From positions 1 through 29,781 of the forward strand of contig MNCI01011093.1 of NCBI GenBank assembly GCA_015680685.1: 29,781 nucleotides of DNA. The letters run 5' to 3'. The notes beneath the pieces are model-generated. The model was not told the origin of the DNA. It did no database searches and worked only from the letters and a program-made list of their open reading frames with translations. This DNA comes from Gnetum montanum (lineage: Eukaryota > Streptophyta > Gnetopsida > Gnetales > Gnetaceae). Both the position numbers and the translations under genes were made by a program. How positions within the stretch are numbered: position 1 is the first letter of the stretch; each line of letters opens with the position of its first letter. Shown piece after piece: positions 1-10,285 of the stretch.

Positions 1-77
1 GTTGGCTGAATCTCTTTAAAGTAAGTCATTTGTAGTTCACACACTGTTACATTTTACACAACCACACGCCGCAACAG

Positions 78-211
78 CACATACACATACTCACATTAAC
101 TACTGAGTTTATTTGGAGGTATCTAGGCCTTGGTGTTGCTAGAGACCAGCAGACACCTAAATCCTGTTCGAGGACACTCGTTGGCGATCATGTCCCAAAC
201 GGTCGCCAACA
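78..211. repeat. Dispersed repeat, copy A (possible LTR end)
   Basis: This block matches 6533-6675 at roughly four bases in five by eye, sharing runs such as TATTTGGAGGTATCT and TTCGAGGACAC. It ends in a perfect 8-bp inverted repeat, GTTGGCGA and TCGCCAAC, around a 15-base loop at about 180-210, followed by CA. A terminus of the form TG/CA beside an inverted repeat is typical of an LTR edge, so this may be one end of an LTR. No primer-binding site or polypurine tract is visible next to it. The match may extend left beyond the window. Confidence 0.55.
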
Positions 212-239
212 CATAGCTGCTAATGACCTTAAATAATTA

Positions 240-2480
240 GTATAATACTAGGTCATTGATTCTATTTTATTTTCTTCTTTTGATTCCTCCCATTTTTAAG
301 TTTTCCTTTTAAAGAAATTTTTTACCCAAAATATTTCATCGTATCGATCATATGATGATTAATTATCTCACTATAGAGTTCATAAAGTTTGTCTTGGTTG
401 TTACTATTCACATGTTATAATGGATTATGATGATATTTCAAAATCTCGACATTTTGTCATGTTATTTTACTTTGTAGTTTTCCCTACTTAGCGTATACTA
501 TGCTTTTAATGATATTTTTTTATCATGTGTTTAAGACTACATGTGTAATGATGAAGCATTTCAGCTTCCTTTAGACTAGTTAAAAAATGTTGATATCCAC
601 CCCATGTTTATTATTTTCTTTTCCTACGTTTACATGATGAATTAATAATGAAATTCACCTTTATAATGTCATACTTATTAACCTTTTTTAAAAAAACATT
701 GATGGTTCATTAGTTATGTCTTTTCATTTTGTAGGTACTAGTCACAATAAAATGGAAAGAGATAAAAGAGCACAACATGGGAATAACCTAGAGGTACCTA
801 ATGCTAAATGGCAAAAGGTATTTAGAGTAGGGAAGCTAGTCTTGGAAAGAAAGGAGTGGGAACACTTAGAAAGCTCTCAATTCCTTATTTTTCCTAATCT
901 AAAATGTAGTATAGTTTGTATTACCTTCTCTACATGTATCCAATTTGGAAGAATTCAAAGTATGCAGTCTTGAACTACCTACAAATTCTTCTAAATCTAA
1001 AACAATATCTTCTTTTGTTCTAATTTCTTCCTTGCCATTTTTAGATCATTTCAAGTCTTTGTAGCTTAAAGAGAAGGAAATAGAAGTTGGCTTGCATTTT
1101 AATTAAGTGTTCTATTATCAATTACCTAAAGTAGAGAAGTCCCAATGTAACAGAGGTTTTTGCTAGGAAGTTACTGAAAAGGTGGCGATTGAAATCTAAA
1201 GCTTCATATGAGATCTAATTTTAAAGCGTCTTAAGCTTTCTTTTATGTGCTAATTCTATTTTATGTGATGCATTATTATTATTATTATTATTTAAATTAT
1301 TAAATTCCATCAAGATCTAGTTTAAGCTTTGAGGGTTACCAATAATAAAAGTTATGAGTATGATATTTTATTTATGTATTTTTATTTAATTTGTAGAATT
1401 TAATTTCTATCTAGAGTATGTTTTACATTCAAATTTTTAGTTTGAAGTTCATCAATGTATTAATATTTATGTATTGAAATTTGAGATTAGAAACTCTATC
1501 TTTAAATGTTGTTATTTATGTGTTATTGCTATGTTGAAATTCAAAATTCACATATGATATTTTAATGTTTAAGAAAACATTTTTTTAAAATTGCAAAACC
1601 ACATATTGCGATTAGATTTACTCTAAAGTTATTGATTTATTTTTATTCTTTTCTTTTTAAAGTCATATTTTAATCATCAATTTACTTGCATTGCTTTCTA
1701 TTAGAGATTTATTTTATACATTAGTTTATCTTAACTATTATATTTAGTTTTTTTATGGGACATTCAATAATTGCTTCAAGAGTTACTTTACATCAGCCTT
1801 ATCATATTTAAATATCTTTAAATTGAATACAACTATATTTTGAAAAGTTAATTTACTTCTTATAATTGGTTTGAAATTTTGCTAATTTCCATTTTAAAAC
1901 TTCATATATGTTTTACTAATTGAGATTTTTCTTGCGTTTTTATAATCATAAGGGAGGTATCTTAGGAAATATTCTTCTAAAATGAGTTTTTGAAAGGTGT
2001 TAGTTTTAATCTAAATTCATGCATCAACAAGTTTCACTCATTTCAGAATCCAAGCTAGGGATGTTTAGTTAAAACCTTTCCACCTATCTTAACAGATATG
2101 GTAAGGAAAGCCTTGTCTCCTTACTTTCTCTCTTTTTTGACCAATAAACTTCCCTAGTGCCTAAACTTCTATGATATCCAACAACCTTTTCCATTTAGTT
2201 TTATGAGGGAGGGATGGGGGATGGGATGCAAAAACACTTCATTATGATGATGATACTCTTCTTTTCTTCAAGCCTTTAATGAAGAAGGCTTAGAAGGTTT
2301 GCAAAGCCCTAGACTTATTTGAAAAATGCATAAGTCTACTTGTCAACTAGTAGAAGTCTCCTTGCATGGAGATCAACTATCTAGCCCCCAAATTCTAGTG
2401 TATCATTAACATTCTTCATTATCACCCCAATAACTTTTTGATTACCTATTGAGGTCAATCACTCTTCATTGACCCTACCA
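240..2480. other. AT-rich tract with no recognisable gene
   Basis: The tract is very AT-rich with short poly-T and poly-A runs and a short ATT microsatellite near 1270-1290. One open frame of 85 codons at 716-973 on the plus strand resembles no family I know and lacks supporting context. I see no RNA gene, no LTR pair and no domain motif. Part of 2090-2480 could be upstream LINE sequence too decayed to read. Confidence 0.5.
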
Positions 2481-2499
2481 TAATCTCTCTATGAGGACT

Positions 2500-3120
2500 A
2501 ATAGTTAATAAACTCAAATCAAATTTGGTGGCATTGAAAGGTCTTCTTATCTTTATTGCTAAGGAGCTCACTTTAGCAAAATTAGTTTTCTCAAGTATCC
2601 TTATTTATGTTCTTTTTACCATTATGCCTTTGGTTGGGATCTTAACAAAATTGATTGAATTTTCTTCAATTTTTTATGGTGGGAATGAAAGAGAAAAATA
2701 ATTTTCATCTTGTTAGTTGGGAGAAGACAACTTTCCTCATGCATGTTGGTGGTTGTAGGCTTCAACTCATGTGCATTCAAGCTAATAATCTCACTACCAA
2801 GTTAGCTTTTGAAGTTTGGTCCTCTTCTAAAATATTATGGATTTGATATGCTCTTACGAAATATGATTCTATTAATGCATACCTATGGTTATTTTGATAA
2901 TTTAGCATTCATTTTAGCAATTTTGGATTTTCTTGTAATCATTAGAAGGATGGTTTTTTGGTGAAGACAATCTTTGTATCTTGTATTTGCCTAGAAGTCC
3001 TAGATGCATAGCTAGTTTGGAAGACCCTTGTCCTAAGCTAATTCATTAGCTACATTAAAGGGACATTGTCTTTTTAAAGTACATACACATATAAGGATCC
3101 TAAACCTTCTCATCCCTATC
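2500..3120 (+). pseudogene. LINE (non-LTR retrotransposon) ORF2 C-terminal relic
   Basis: Plus-strand translation with several stops and frame changes gives the order seen after the reverse-transcriptase domain of plant L1-type ORF2. First comes a FFNFLWW-like stretch at about 2660, then NNFHLVSWEKTTF at about 2700-2740, a degenerate GG(C/L) segment, and a KLAFEVW segment at about 2800. In intact elements this region reads roughly 'FLW.G....K.HLV.W..V..PK..GGLG', followed by a conserved N/K..W segment. Upstream reverse-transcriptase motifs are not visible. It sits alone among other repeat debris. Family assignment rests on motif order only. Confidence 0.55.
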
Positions 3121-3129
3121 CTCCAATGG

Positions 3130-5440
3130 TGGAATGGTGCCTTGTCAAGTAGTTGATCTTCAAGATGCCTAGTAATAGTAGGTTCCATCCATAGGCTTCT
3201 AGTAGGACTTACTTTCTTTCCTTCATGCTCCTAGAGAAATTGGATTTTGAAGATTTTTAATTATTATTTTGGAAGAGGATGATGCTGATATTTTTTATAA
3301 CAACTTCCTTGCTATTTAAAGTTTGTTATCAAGACATAGTGTAGTTATAACTTTAGATAACTTGCAACACCATGAGTATCATCTAGATTCTAATGTGTTC
3401 ATTGCTTTTGTCAGATCAAGATGTTGGATTGTCTTGTTAAATAATTCTCTTTTAGGAAGGTGTTAGTTTGATCATCATGAAGATGAGTGACCTTCCCAAA
3501 GTTGATTTTTGGTTGTGGCTTTCATGTAGCGATATGTATTCTACATGAGCTTAAGAGGTTACCCTATGAGCCAAAGCCACGTGGCACACATGGTTAAATT
3601 TAAATTAATGCATATTTCATGAAGAACTTGTCTTATCCTTTCTTGTAATTGATATTGTTGTCACATTTAGGCCATTGAATAGAACAGGCTTGCATAATAA
3701 AATTGGTTAAGAGTTTTTTTCTTTTGGTGCTGTATTGGTATTCGTAGTTATCTACGAATAATTTTGAGAAGTGGTTGTGAGCATGAGGATGAGGTCATGG
3801 AAGAAGGAAAATCATTGTACTCTTACCAAAGATTACAAGAAAGACTTGAGAAAATAAATTACAAAAGTAATTTTAAATATTGCAATATTGAAGACAAGGC
3901 CACAAAAGTATCAAAGAATTTTATATGTAACACCTTACAACAAGCTTAAGTTCATTGGAGTAAACTGGAGCAAGTATCTAGTTTTCAGATTTCAATCCAT
4001 GAATGGAAGGAAGCCATATTTAAAAAAAATTCAAATGCAATAGCTAGTGTAATAGCAGCACAGCTAAATTTTTGAGAATTGGCCACTGAAAGTTGTATGT
4101 TCAAACAATTTTTATTAGTTTCTTGCAATTAAAAAATAAGGGTACTAGTAAGGGCAATTTGTCAAACACTTGTCATGTGCCTTGCATTTGAAATATATCA
4201 ATCAACATGCCCATATTCAAAATACAAAGAAATCAAAAAATCAAGAATAGGCATTGAATTCATAGCAACAGATAAAAGAAAAAAATATAACTCAAGTATC
4301 AAGAATATGTCAAGATTTTGCTACCAGCGGCGCTTGGATTGTTACTAACACAATAACTATAATAGATGGCACCGAACAAGTAAGGTCAAAGGGTTTAAGA
4401 GCTAATATTGGCACTTTTATACAAATTAAGAAGAATAAATGTAGGAAGCCTTGAGAGTATTGTTTAAAAATTTTGGGGACCAAAATTTGGGTTATCATAA
4501 CCCTAAATTATGTTTGCATTACACTGCTGCATCAGAAAAAAATCTTTCCTTGTATAAAATCTGTGACACCCAGTGAATAAAAAGATTCAAGCCCAGGCAT
4601 AGATGCAGGGCATCAAAAGAACCATGAATTTTTGCAAAAGAAAATGTAGGAATTAGGTGTTAAAATGGGGCACATGGCATGCTAGGAAACAAGCCCTAAA
4701 GTAACAAAGACAAACAAATGATGTAGTGTGGAGAGCCCATTCAAAAAAAAATCAGGTACATCGCAATCGCGACCGATGGAGACTGTAACAAAAAAATAAT
4801 CATGGAAGATAGGGGCATCATTATAAATTTCAATGGTAGAAGCTCAGGATTGCAATAAATATGTATTGTTTTGGAGTGTGGCACATGGAAGTATCACTGG
4901 ACACGATGGCAGGGTGTTGCTCTATAGAGATCTCTAGTTGCAAGGGATGTGCTAGGTGTTGACCGCAACGACAGTTTTGAATGAGGGCTTCTTATGGCCT
5001 AGTGAAACACGTAGGGCACAGTCTATTCATGATGAGAGAGATTTTTAATGCAAAGGTTTAGGCAAAATATTTCTTTTGGGAATATGATGCGCTGCTTTGA
5101 CATGGTTAACAACCATATAATATTTTACCTTACTCACATGGTTAACCCATTGGTTATGTACTGATTAAATTTTTATATACCATTTGAAAAATTTGTGTGA
5201 AGGGTTATTGATGGATAGGAAACTTGTCAATTATGATAAATATTTCCTAAAATTTGTCATGATCTTCATGATATCACTCCAAAGGACACATTTGGCCACC
5301 ATACCTAATTTCTCTATGGTAGTCATGATTAAGCTACCTTGAAGATTATAATCACCAGATACTTGGATTTATTTTCTATAAGGGTTTAGACTTCCTATGC
5401 AAGTTTCAACTACTTATAAAAATATATATTTAATTTGAGA
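3130..5440. other. Unassigned AT-rich region
   Basis: I find no gene here. The 61-codon plus frame at 3764-3949 is Lys/Glu-rich, matches nothing I recognise and is probably chance. A perfect 10-bp palindrome, GCCACGTGGC, lies at 3576-3585 and contains a G-box core, CACGTG, but no gene follows it. The minus-strand 62-codon frame at 4310-4498 is also unrecognised. Confidence 0.5.
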
Positions 5441-5473
5441 AAATACATGCCAATGTTAGCATGATTTTCTCCT

Positions 5474-5544
5474 AACTTGTTAGGCAAGTAATGTCTTCTT
5501 AACTTGTTGGGCAAGTTGTAACTTCTTAACTTGGTGAACAAGTT
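5474..5544 (+). repeat. Three 27-bp-spaced imperfect palindromes
   Basis: AACTTGTTAGGCAAGT begins at 5474, AACTTGTTGGGCAAGTT at 5501 and AACTTGGTGAACAAGTT at 5528. The spacing is exactly 27 bases, and each copy has the form AACTTG-N5-CAAGT(T). They lie about 40-110 bases upstream of a TATA box, where repeated cis elements sit in many plant LTR promoters. Confidence 0.7.
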
Positions 5545-5552
5545 ATCCAAGA

Positions 5553-5635
5553 TATTTTGTAAACCCTAACTACCTATGGAGCATTATAAAAAGGCTTTAG
5601 AAGGTATTTTGTAAACCCTAACTACCTATGGAGCA
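5553..5635. repeat. 31-bp direct repeat pair
   Basis: An identical 31-base segment starting TATTTTGTAAACCC occurs at 5553-5583 and at 5605-5635. The copies are 52 bases apart start to start and flank the TATA box. The second copy looks like a local duplication placed after the predicted transcription start region. Confidence 0.9.
5585..5592 (+). promoter_or_regulatory. TATA box (TATAAAAA)
   Basis: TATAAAAA followed by GGC lies downstream of the three palindromic repeats. Its position and context fit an LTR core promoter. Activity is inferred only. Confidence 0.5.
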
Positions 5636-6532
5636 CTACCATTTCAACTGCTTTGTTTTAATCTTGTGAGTTATATTCTTCCCATTTTGTTTAAATTGCT
5701 TAGCTAGTGGTTTAGGTAGTATCATGCTTGGCATTTAAAATTAGGATTTTTAGATTGCTCTTATAGTTCTTGTTGCATGATAGTAGTTTCCTTTTGAAAT
5801 CTACCATAGAAGAGCTTATGTTTAAAATCCTTAAGAGTGATTTATTAGTGAAATTTATTATTATGCAACGTTTAAGAACCACTATTAAGATTGCTATAAG
5901 AGAGCCTCTGTAATAGACATGTTGTTGAGCAATAAATAGTCAAGAGGGTTTAGAAAATATTTGGTATTTTTATGGGAGTGAAATAACTTCTTTATTTATA
6001 AAGTAAGTCTCATAGTATTTGAATTAGAAATTTTCAAATCTTTTGAAGGTTCTATTGAATGCAATTGTTGACAACGATTATCTAGCCAAAATAGAGTCTC
6101 GTACGTAGTAGTTTACGCAACAATTTTTGGTAGCATAGTAGGATTTGTCTTAAAAAAATTACTTGTTTGAGCCTAGAAAGTTTGAATAATTCATAGATAT
6201 TTAATTTGGGATAGCTTTATTGTGAAGTGTTACCTCGTATCAATTTACCTTGTCTAAATATTTGAGATTGTACACAAATCTAATTTATTTTATTTCTTTT
6301 TCTAAGTCTATTGAATCTTGTTCTATTTCTAGTTTTCTTGTGGAATTTCTCTGTCTCTTTGGAGAAAATTAGGAGTAGATTGGAAAAATTGTGCTCAAAT
6401 GTTTTTGCAAAATTTTCAGGTGATTAGACAAAATAGGAATTTCCACCAATTCACAATATTTTGCAAAGTTTGGCCAAATCTCTTTATGATAACCATTTAT
6501 AGCTTTTTATATTCAGCCCAACCATTTCAACA

Positions 6533-6675
6533 TTCATAATAGCAAACACATACTCATGTTTAACCACTGAGTCTATTTGGAGGTATCTGGGCCTTGGTGT
6601 TACCAGAGACCAACAACCACCTAAACCTTGTTCGAGGACACTTGTTGGCGGTCACGTCCCAAACGATTGCCAATA
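6533..6675. repeat. Dispersed repeat, copy B
   Basis: This is the second copy of the repeat at 78-211, including the degenerate terminal inverted repeat (GTTGGCGG... and ...GATTGCCAAT). It ends CAATA where copy A ends CAACA. Both copies are in the same orientation. The 6.3 kb between them contains unrelated LINE and LTR relics, so they could be two solo copies or the remains of one large element. I cannot decide which. Confidence 0.55.
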
Positions 6676-6679
6676 GATA

Positions 6680-8320
6680 CAAGATTAATTTGTAGCTTGA
6701 ATAAGTGGAATGACATCCATGCTTAACACATGACATCCCTAGTTTACTTTACTATCAAGAATGAGCCCACTTTTCATGTCATGCTTTACTAGTCTATCAC
6801 TCTTTCATTTTTTGTAGTGATGGGTTGGGATGGCTACTATTTCACTTTGGATAAATGCTCTCATCCATGGTGAGTCAAGTCATTCAATCATAGAATGAAC
6901 ACATTTTTTATGGAAAGGATCTAGGTCCACATTACCTTTGAATTAGTTACGTTCATCATCAACATTTCTCTTAGTGGTGTATTTTTCTCAAGGATAAATA
7001 GGTTTGACATTATGAAGGTTCATCAATTGTTTGGAAATTTTTCCACCTCAACATCAAAGAAAGAATCATATTCCAAGTCTAGTATTCTAGCCTTGTGGGA
7101 TGAGGTTACATAACAAATCATCTAGTATTTCACTCTTAACACTTAGGTCACCTTACTTTTTTGCAATCACTTTAAGCTACTTTATAGATTCAGGCTAGGT
7201 ATTACAAATGTCTTCTACACACCTATAGTTTTAAGCAACAAACTCTGGAAGAAACTTTTCTAGGTAATGAATTCTTCCTTGTTATGATTCCACTTAAAGG
7301 CTTTCTTGTATGTTTGATTAAGACTACACATAGGCTCCAAATCCCATTACACTCAATTATTTTGGTGCTCCTTGCCCTTGATAAGGCTGCTACACCAAAT
7401 TCATGTTCATGTCATCTATCTCTAATTTCTCTATTCATTTTTTTTACAACTCTAATGATAAAGTTAATGAGGTCATCATTACTCTCAATGCTTGCATGCA
7501 ATCTTGTATATAATAGGTTTTTCCTCTTCAATGCTCTTGGTGCCTACAAGTATTCTAGCTTGGAACATGTTCTTCCTCTTTGATGCTCTACATTTATTAT
7601 GAACCTTAGTTTTGGTAATCCTCAAAACTAGTTTTTTCACAACTATTTCAGACCTTCTAACCTCCTTGTTAAATGATGGGTGCCTTCATGCTTTGTCAAT
7701 TTGGAAGATAGTAAGAGCCTAAATGTGTTAGGTTTGGTATCACCAAAGGCCCAAGCAATCAAATGGTATGATTTTTCCTATGATTTCATTTTACTAATGG
7801 AGGCTACACTAGTGCCCATTATTTCTTTTCCTTGGAGGACTAACCATGATAACTTTTATCTTTTACTCACAAAGTCCCTGTACTCCTCTATAGCTCACGA
7901 AATTCTCCCCATCAATGTCTAACTTCCCAATTATTCCTAGAGTTCTTAGTGGAGATTCTTCCTAACAATTGTCTAAATAACCTTGCACCACCCCTAAGAA
8001 TGAATGCTTATGCACCATATGTATCCCTAGCTATTGTAGATTATCACATAAGCAGTGATGCTAATAGTTTCATTTCCATGGAAGTTGGCTTCTTCCTTTG
8101 GTGGTTTCCCTTTTATGTTGCTTTTTTGTAGGTGGTTTTTGGTTACTTCCTAGTGGTTTCTTTGTAGGTCCTAATCAATGTTTTGTAACTTGATCCTTGT
8201 GGGGGTTACACATGGTTACTAATATGATTTCTATATTTTTTTTCTATAATATATCTTTATTATCAACTTTCCCCCAAAGAAACACCCTTCATCTGGAAGC
8301 TTGAACTTATGGGTTTGATT
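6680..8320. other. Unassigned region with chance-like open frames
   Basis: Plus-strand open frames of 60-99 codons at 7284-7583, 7680-7922 and 7949-8131 have no recognisable motif, and their composition is that expected of AT-rich DNA. A minus-strand stretch of about 60 codons at about 7497-7675 is Lys/Arg-rich, but I recognise nothing in it. No RNA gene or repeat border is visible. It may be another decayed transposon. Confidence 0.4.
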
Positions 8321-8329
8321 CTAGTGGGA

Positions 8330-8842
8330 AATGTTGAGTTATAAAGAAAGTTCTAATTTGGCTATCTATTTTAGGGATAAATATTTTAAAAAGTTTTAGA
8401 TTCTAGGAATACCCTAAAATATGCTAAAAAAATGTCTAATCAATATTCTTAGTCCTATTGATGAAATGGATGAATGATTGTCCAATAGGAAAGATAGTCA
8501 TGCTGTTAAAATTAGATTCCAAGTAGTGAATATACGTAGATGATGTTGCCTTAATCTTCACTACTACAGAAAGTGTGCAAAATATGTTCCAAATTTTAAA
8601 AAATTATTATTATTCATCTTGTCTTTAAGTGAATGTAAATAAAATCAAATTGATAATCTAAGGTACAAGAAATACCTTTTATATTTTCCATTTTGAAGGT
8701 ACCAATGTGCAAATAATATATTCTTTTAAATATTTAGATCCTCCTTATATGAGAAATTACATGTGGGGGAATGTGTGTCAAAGAAAAAATAGTAGGAGGT
8801 TTCAATGCTTCATATTCTTTTAAAAAAAAGTATAAGGATCTA
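8330..8842 (+). pseudogene. LINE reverse-transcriptase relic (YVDD)
   Basis: A plus-strand frame at about 8533-8640 reads YVDDVALIFTT and then a segment ending VNVNKIKLI. This is the catalytic YxDD box of a non-LTR reverse transcriptase followed by the usual 'GL.VN..KTK' segment. Further on, frames reading FKYLDPP and CQRKNSRRFQ resemble the 'YKYLG...C..RI.KG' region that follows in several LINE clades. The upstream fingers and palm motifs are too decayed to read, and stops interrupt the frame. The relic is cut at 8842 by the LTR of element 2. Its motif wording differs from the LINE at 28484-29746, so the two are probably different families. Confidence 0.65.
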
Positions 8843-9336
8843 TGATGAGTGGCGAGGTACCCCTACGCTCAACCATATGAATACGAGCGTTTCACACATG
8901 ATCCGGTCAAATTCCAAGGACTAAGTGCCTATGGGTTTGTTGTGGAACAAGGATGGGTTGGTTGATCGTTGTCTTCCCAAGCTTACCTATATGTCACGAT
9001 TGTATGGTTAAGTAAGCTTGAGGCATATGATTTTTATAGCTTTTATGTTTTTATGTCCTATTGCTAATAAAGGAGGAGAGAGAGAGATAACTAAGTGACT
9101 AATTTAACTTAACTACTAATTAACTTGGCTTTAACTAATCCTAACACAAGTATTCATTCTCACTTGTCGTACACATTCTGAACCAGTGCAACACTACTAG
9201 GATTACCAAACGCTAATTGTTATTAGGTTACCAAGTGTTACACGCATGCTCGAAGTGATTGTATTGAGTGTAATTTAATGATTTGCTTAATTGATCAAAA
9301 TGAATTATTGTGCTAATAATAGAAATGTAAAGTGCA

Positions 9337-9360
9337 TAAAATAAAATAAAATAAAATAAA
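9337..9360. repeat. (TAAAA)n microsatellite
   Basis: About five TAAAA units lie inside the interrupted LTR, followed by a second imperfect A-rich stretch to about 9383. The other LTR copies lack it, so it expanded locally. Confidence 0.9.
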
Positions 9361-9432
9361 TGCATAAGAAAATAAAATAAAAGAAATGTGTAAGAAAAAA
9401 AATCTCAAGTGCTACAAGGATGAATCAAAGAG

Positions 9433-9437
9433 CTCAT
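9433..9437. other. Left target-site duplication of element 1 (CTCAT)
   Basis: CTCAT directly precedes element 1, and CTCGT at 19071-19075 directly follows it. A 5-bp duplication is usual for Ty3/gypsy integration. The single C/T or A/G-type mismatch fits later mutation. Confidence 0.8.
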
Positions 9438-10251
9438 TGATGAGCAGCGAGGTACCCCTATGCTCAACCATACGAATATGAGCATTTCACACACGATCCA
9501 GTTGAATTCCAAGGATGAAGTGCCTATGCACCTTTGTGGAACAATAACAGGTTGATTAATCATTGTCTTCCCAAACTTATTTGTATGTCACAGTTGTATG
9601 GTTAAGTAAGCTTGAGGCATATGATTTTTATGGCTTTTATGTGTTTTTATATCCTACACTAATAAAGAGGGGAGAGAGAAATAACTAAGTAACTAATCTA
9701 ATTTAACTATTCATTAACTAAGTTCTAAGTACTCCTAACACTAGTATCCATTCCTACTTGCCATACACATCCTAAACTAGTGCAACACTGCTGGGATTAC
9801 CAAACGCTAATCAGCGCTACACGCATGCTCGAAGCAGTCGTACTGAGTGTATTTAACTAAGAGAGTTGTAGGGTGAGAGAAATCATTAATTAACTATGAA
9901 AGCATTAAGAATTGAATAATAATTAACACTAATTAATCTATTATGTATGCTGCAAGGTTTATCATAAAGTTTGTCTTTATTGTCGTACACAAAGTGTGCT
10001 TAGGTACACAATGCTTGAACAAAGATCCGTTCACTCTATGACTCCTACTATGGGCACGCAAAAATAATTCTAACTATAGAGGGAAAATTGGCAAGAGTTT
10101 GGCTAAGGGACTACTTCTAACTATCTTGAACCAAGGGTGTCGCCTCTTATTTATAAGCACAGAGGTAGGCTATGATATCGAGTATCTGACATCGCATGGT
10201 CAATCCGATATTGCAGACACAATACCACGCACGCAATATCATGGTTCATCA
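9438..10251 (-). repeat. 3' LTR of element 1
   Basis: Its borders are TGATGAGCAG at 9438 and TTCATCA ending at 10251. The copy aligns end to end with 18241-19070. It lacks 15 bases around 9805 that the 5' LTR has. On the minus strand it holds TATAAATA at 10148-10155 and AATAAA at 9976-9981. Confidence 0.93.
10148..10155 (-). promoter_or_regulatory. LTR TATA box (element 1, 3' LTR)
   Basis: Minus-strand TATAAATA lies at the same LTR position as in the other copies, about 100 bases from the start of the LTR in element orientation and about 170 bases before the AATAAA signal. Confidence 0.65.
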
Positions 10252-10273
10252 TACTCTCATGACTGAATGAAAA

Positions 10274-10285
10274 CTCGTCCTCGAG
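10274..10285 (-). other. CTCGAGGACGAG motif before the 3' LTR
   Basis: CTCGAGGACGAG reads on the minus strand about 20 bases before the 3' LTR. Element 2 has CTCGAGGATGAG at 19462-19473. Similar 'TCGAGGACGA' motifs occur near the 3' end of many plant Ty3/gypsy elements. Between the motif and the LTR, a weak polypurine stretch (GAGAG here, GTGGGGA in element 2) is the likely plus-strand primer. Confidence 0.45.

Larger units (their letters stand above)
5454..6122 (+). repeat. Putative solo LTR or LTR relic with promoter
   Basis: The block begins TGTTAGC at 5454 and a candidate end GCAACA lies at about 6117-6122, giving TG...CA borders. It contains a triple palindromic repeat, a TATA box at 5585-5592 and a duplicated 31-bp segment, an arrangement like the U3 region of plant copia/gypsy LTRs. 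The sequence after 6122, TTTTTGGTAGCATAG, only weakly resembles a primer-binding site. No second copy is present in the window, so the right boundary and the LTR identity are uncertain. Confidence 0.35.
8843..9437 (-). repeat. 3' LTR of element 2, left part (subfamily A)
   Basis: It begins TGATGAGTGGCGAGG, the border shared by all five LTR copies in the window, and aligns with the LTRs at 9438 and 18241 through most of its length. It is the U5 side in element orientation. It stops at CTCAT (9433-9437), where element 1 inserted, and the LTR resumes at 19071 with CTCGTCTTTATT. A (TAAAA)n tract at 9337-9360 is private to this copy. Confidence 0.9.

Noticed and set aside
716-973. 85-codon plus-strand open frame
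   Set aside because: No known domain, no supporting context, and its length is within chance for this AT-rich sequence.
3576-3585. G-box palindrome GCCACGTGGC
   Set aside because: A single site with no gene nearby.
3764-3949. 61-codon Lys/Glu-rich plus-strand frame
   Set aside because: No motif or second copy; likely chance.
4562-4571. TGTGACACCC, a possible LTR start
   Set aside because: No matching end, no second copy and no primer site nearby.
6127-6142. TTGGTAGCATAG as a tRNA-Met primer-binding site
   Set aside because: The match to TGGTATCAGAGC is too poor to support a call.
7497-7675. Minus-strand basic stretch of about 60 codons
   Set aside because: Lys richness is expected from A-rich codons; I recognise no family and see no start.
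7284-8131. Three plus-strand open frames in a row (99, 80 and 60 codons)
   Set aside because: They lie in different frames, show no domain and have biased composition as expected of random AT-rich DNA.
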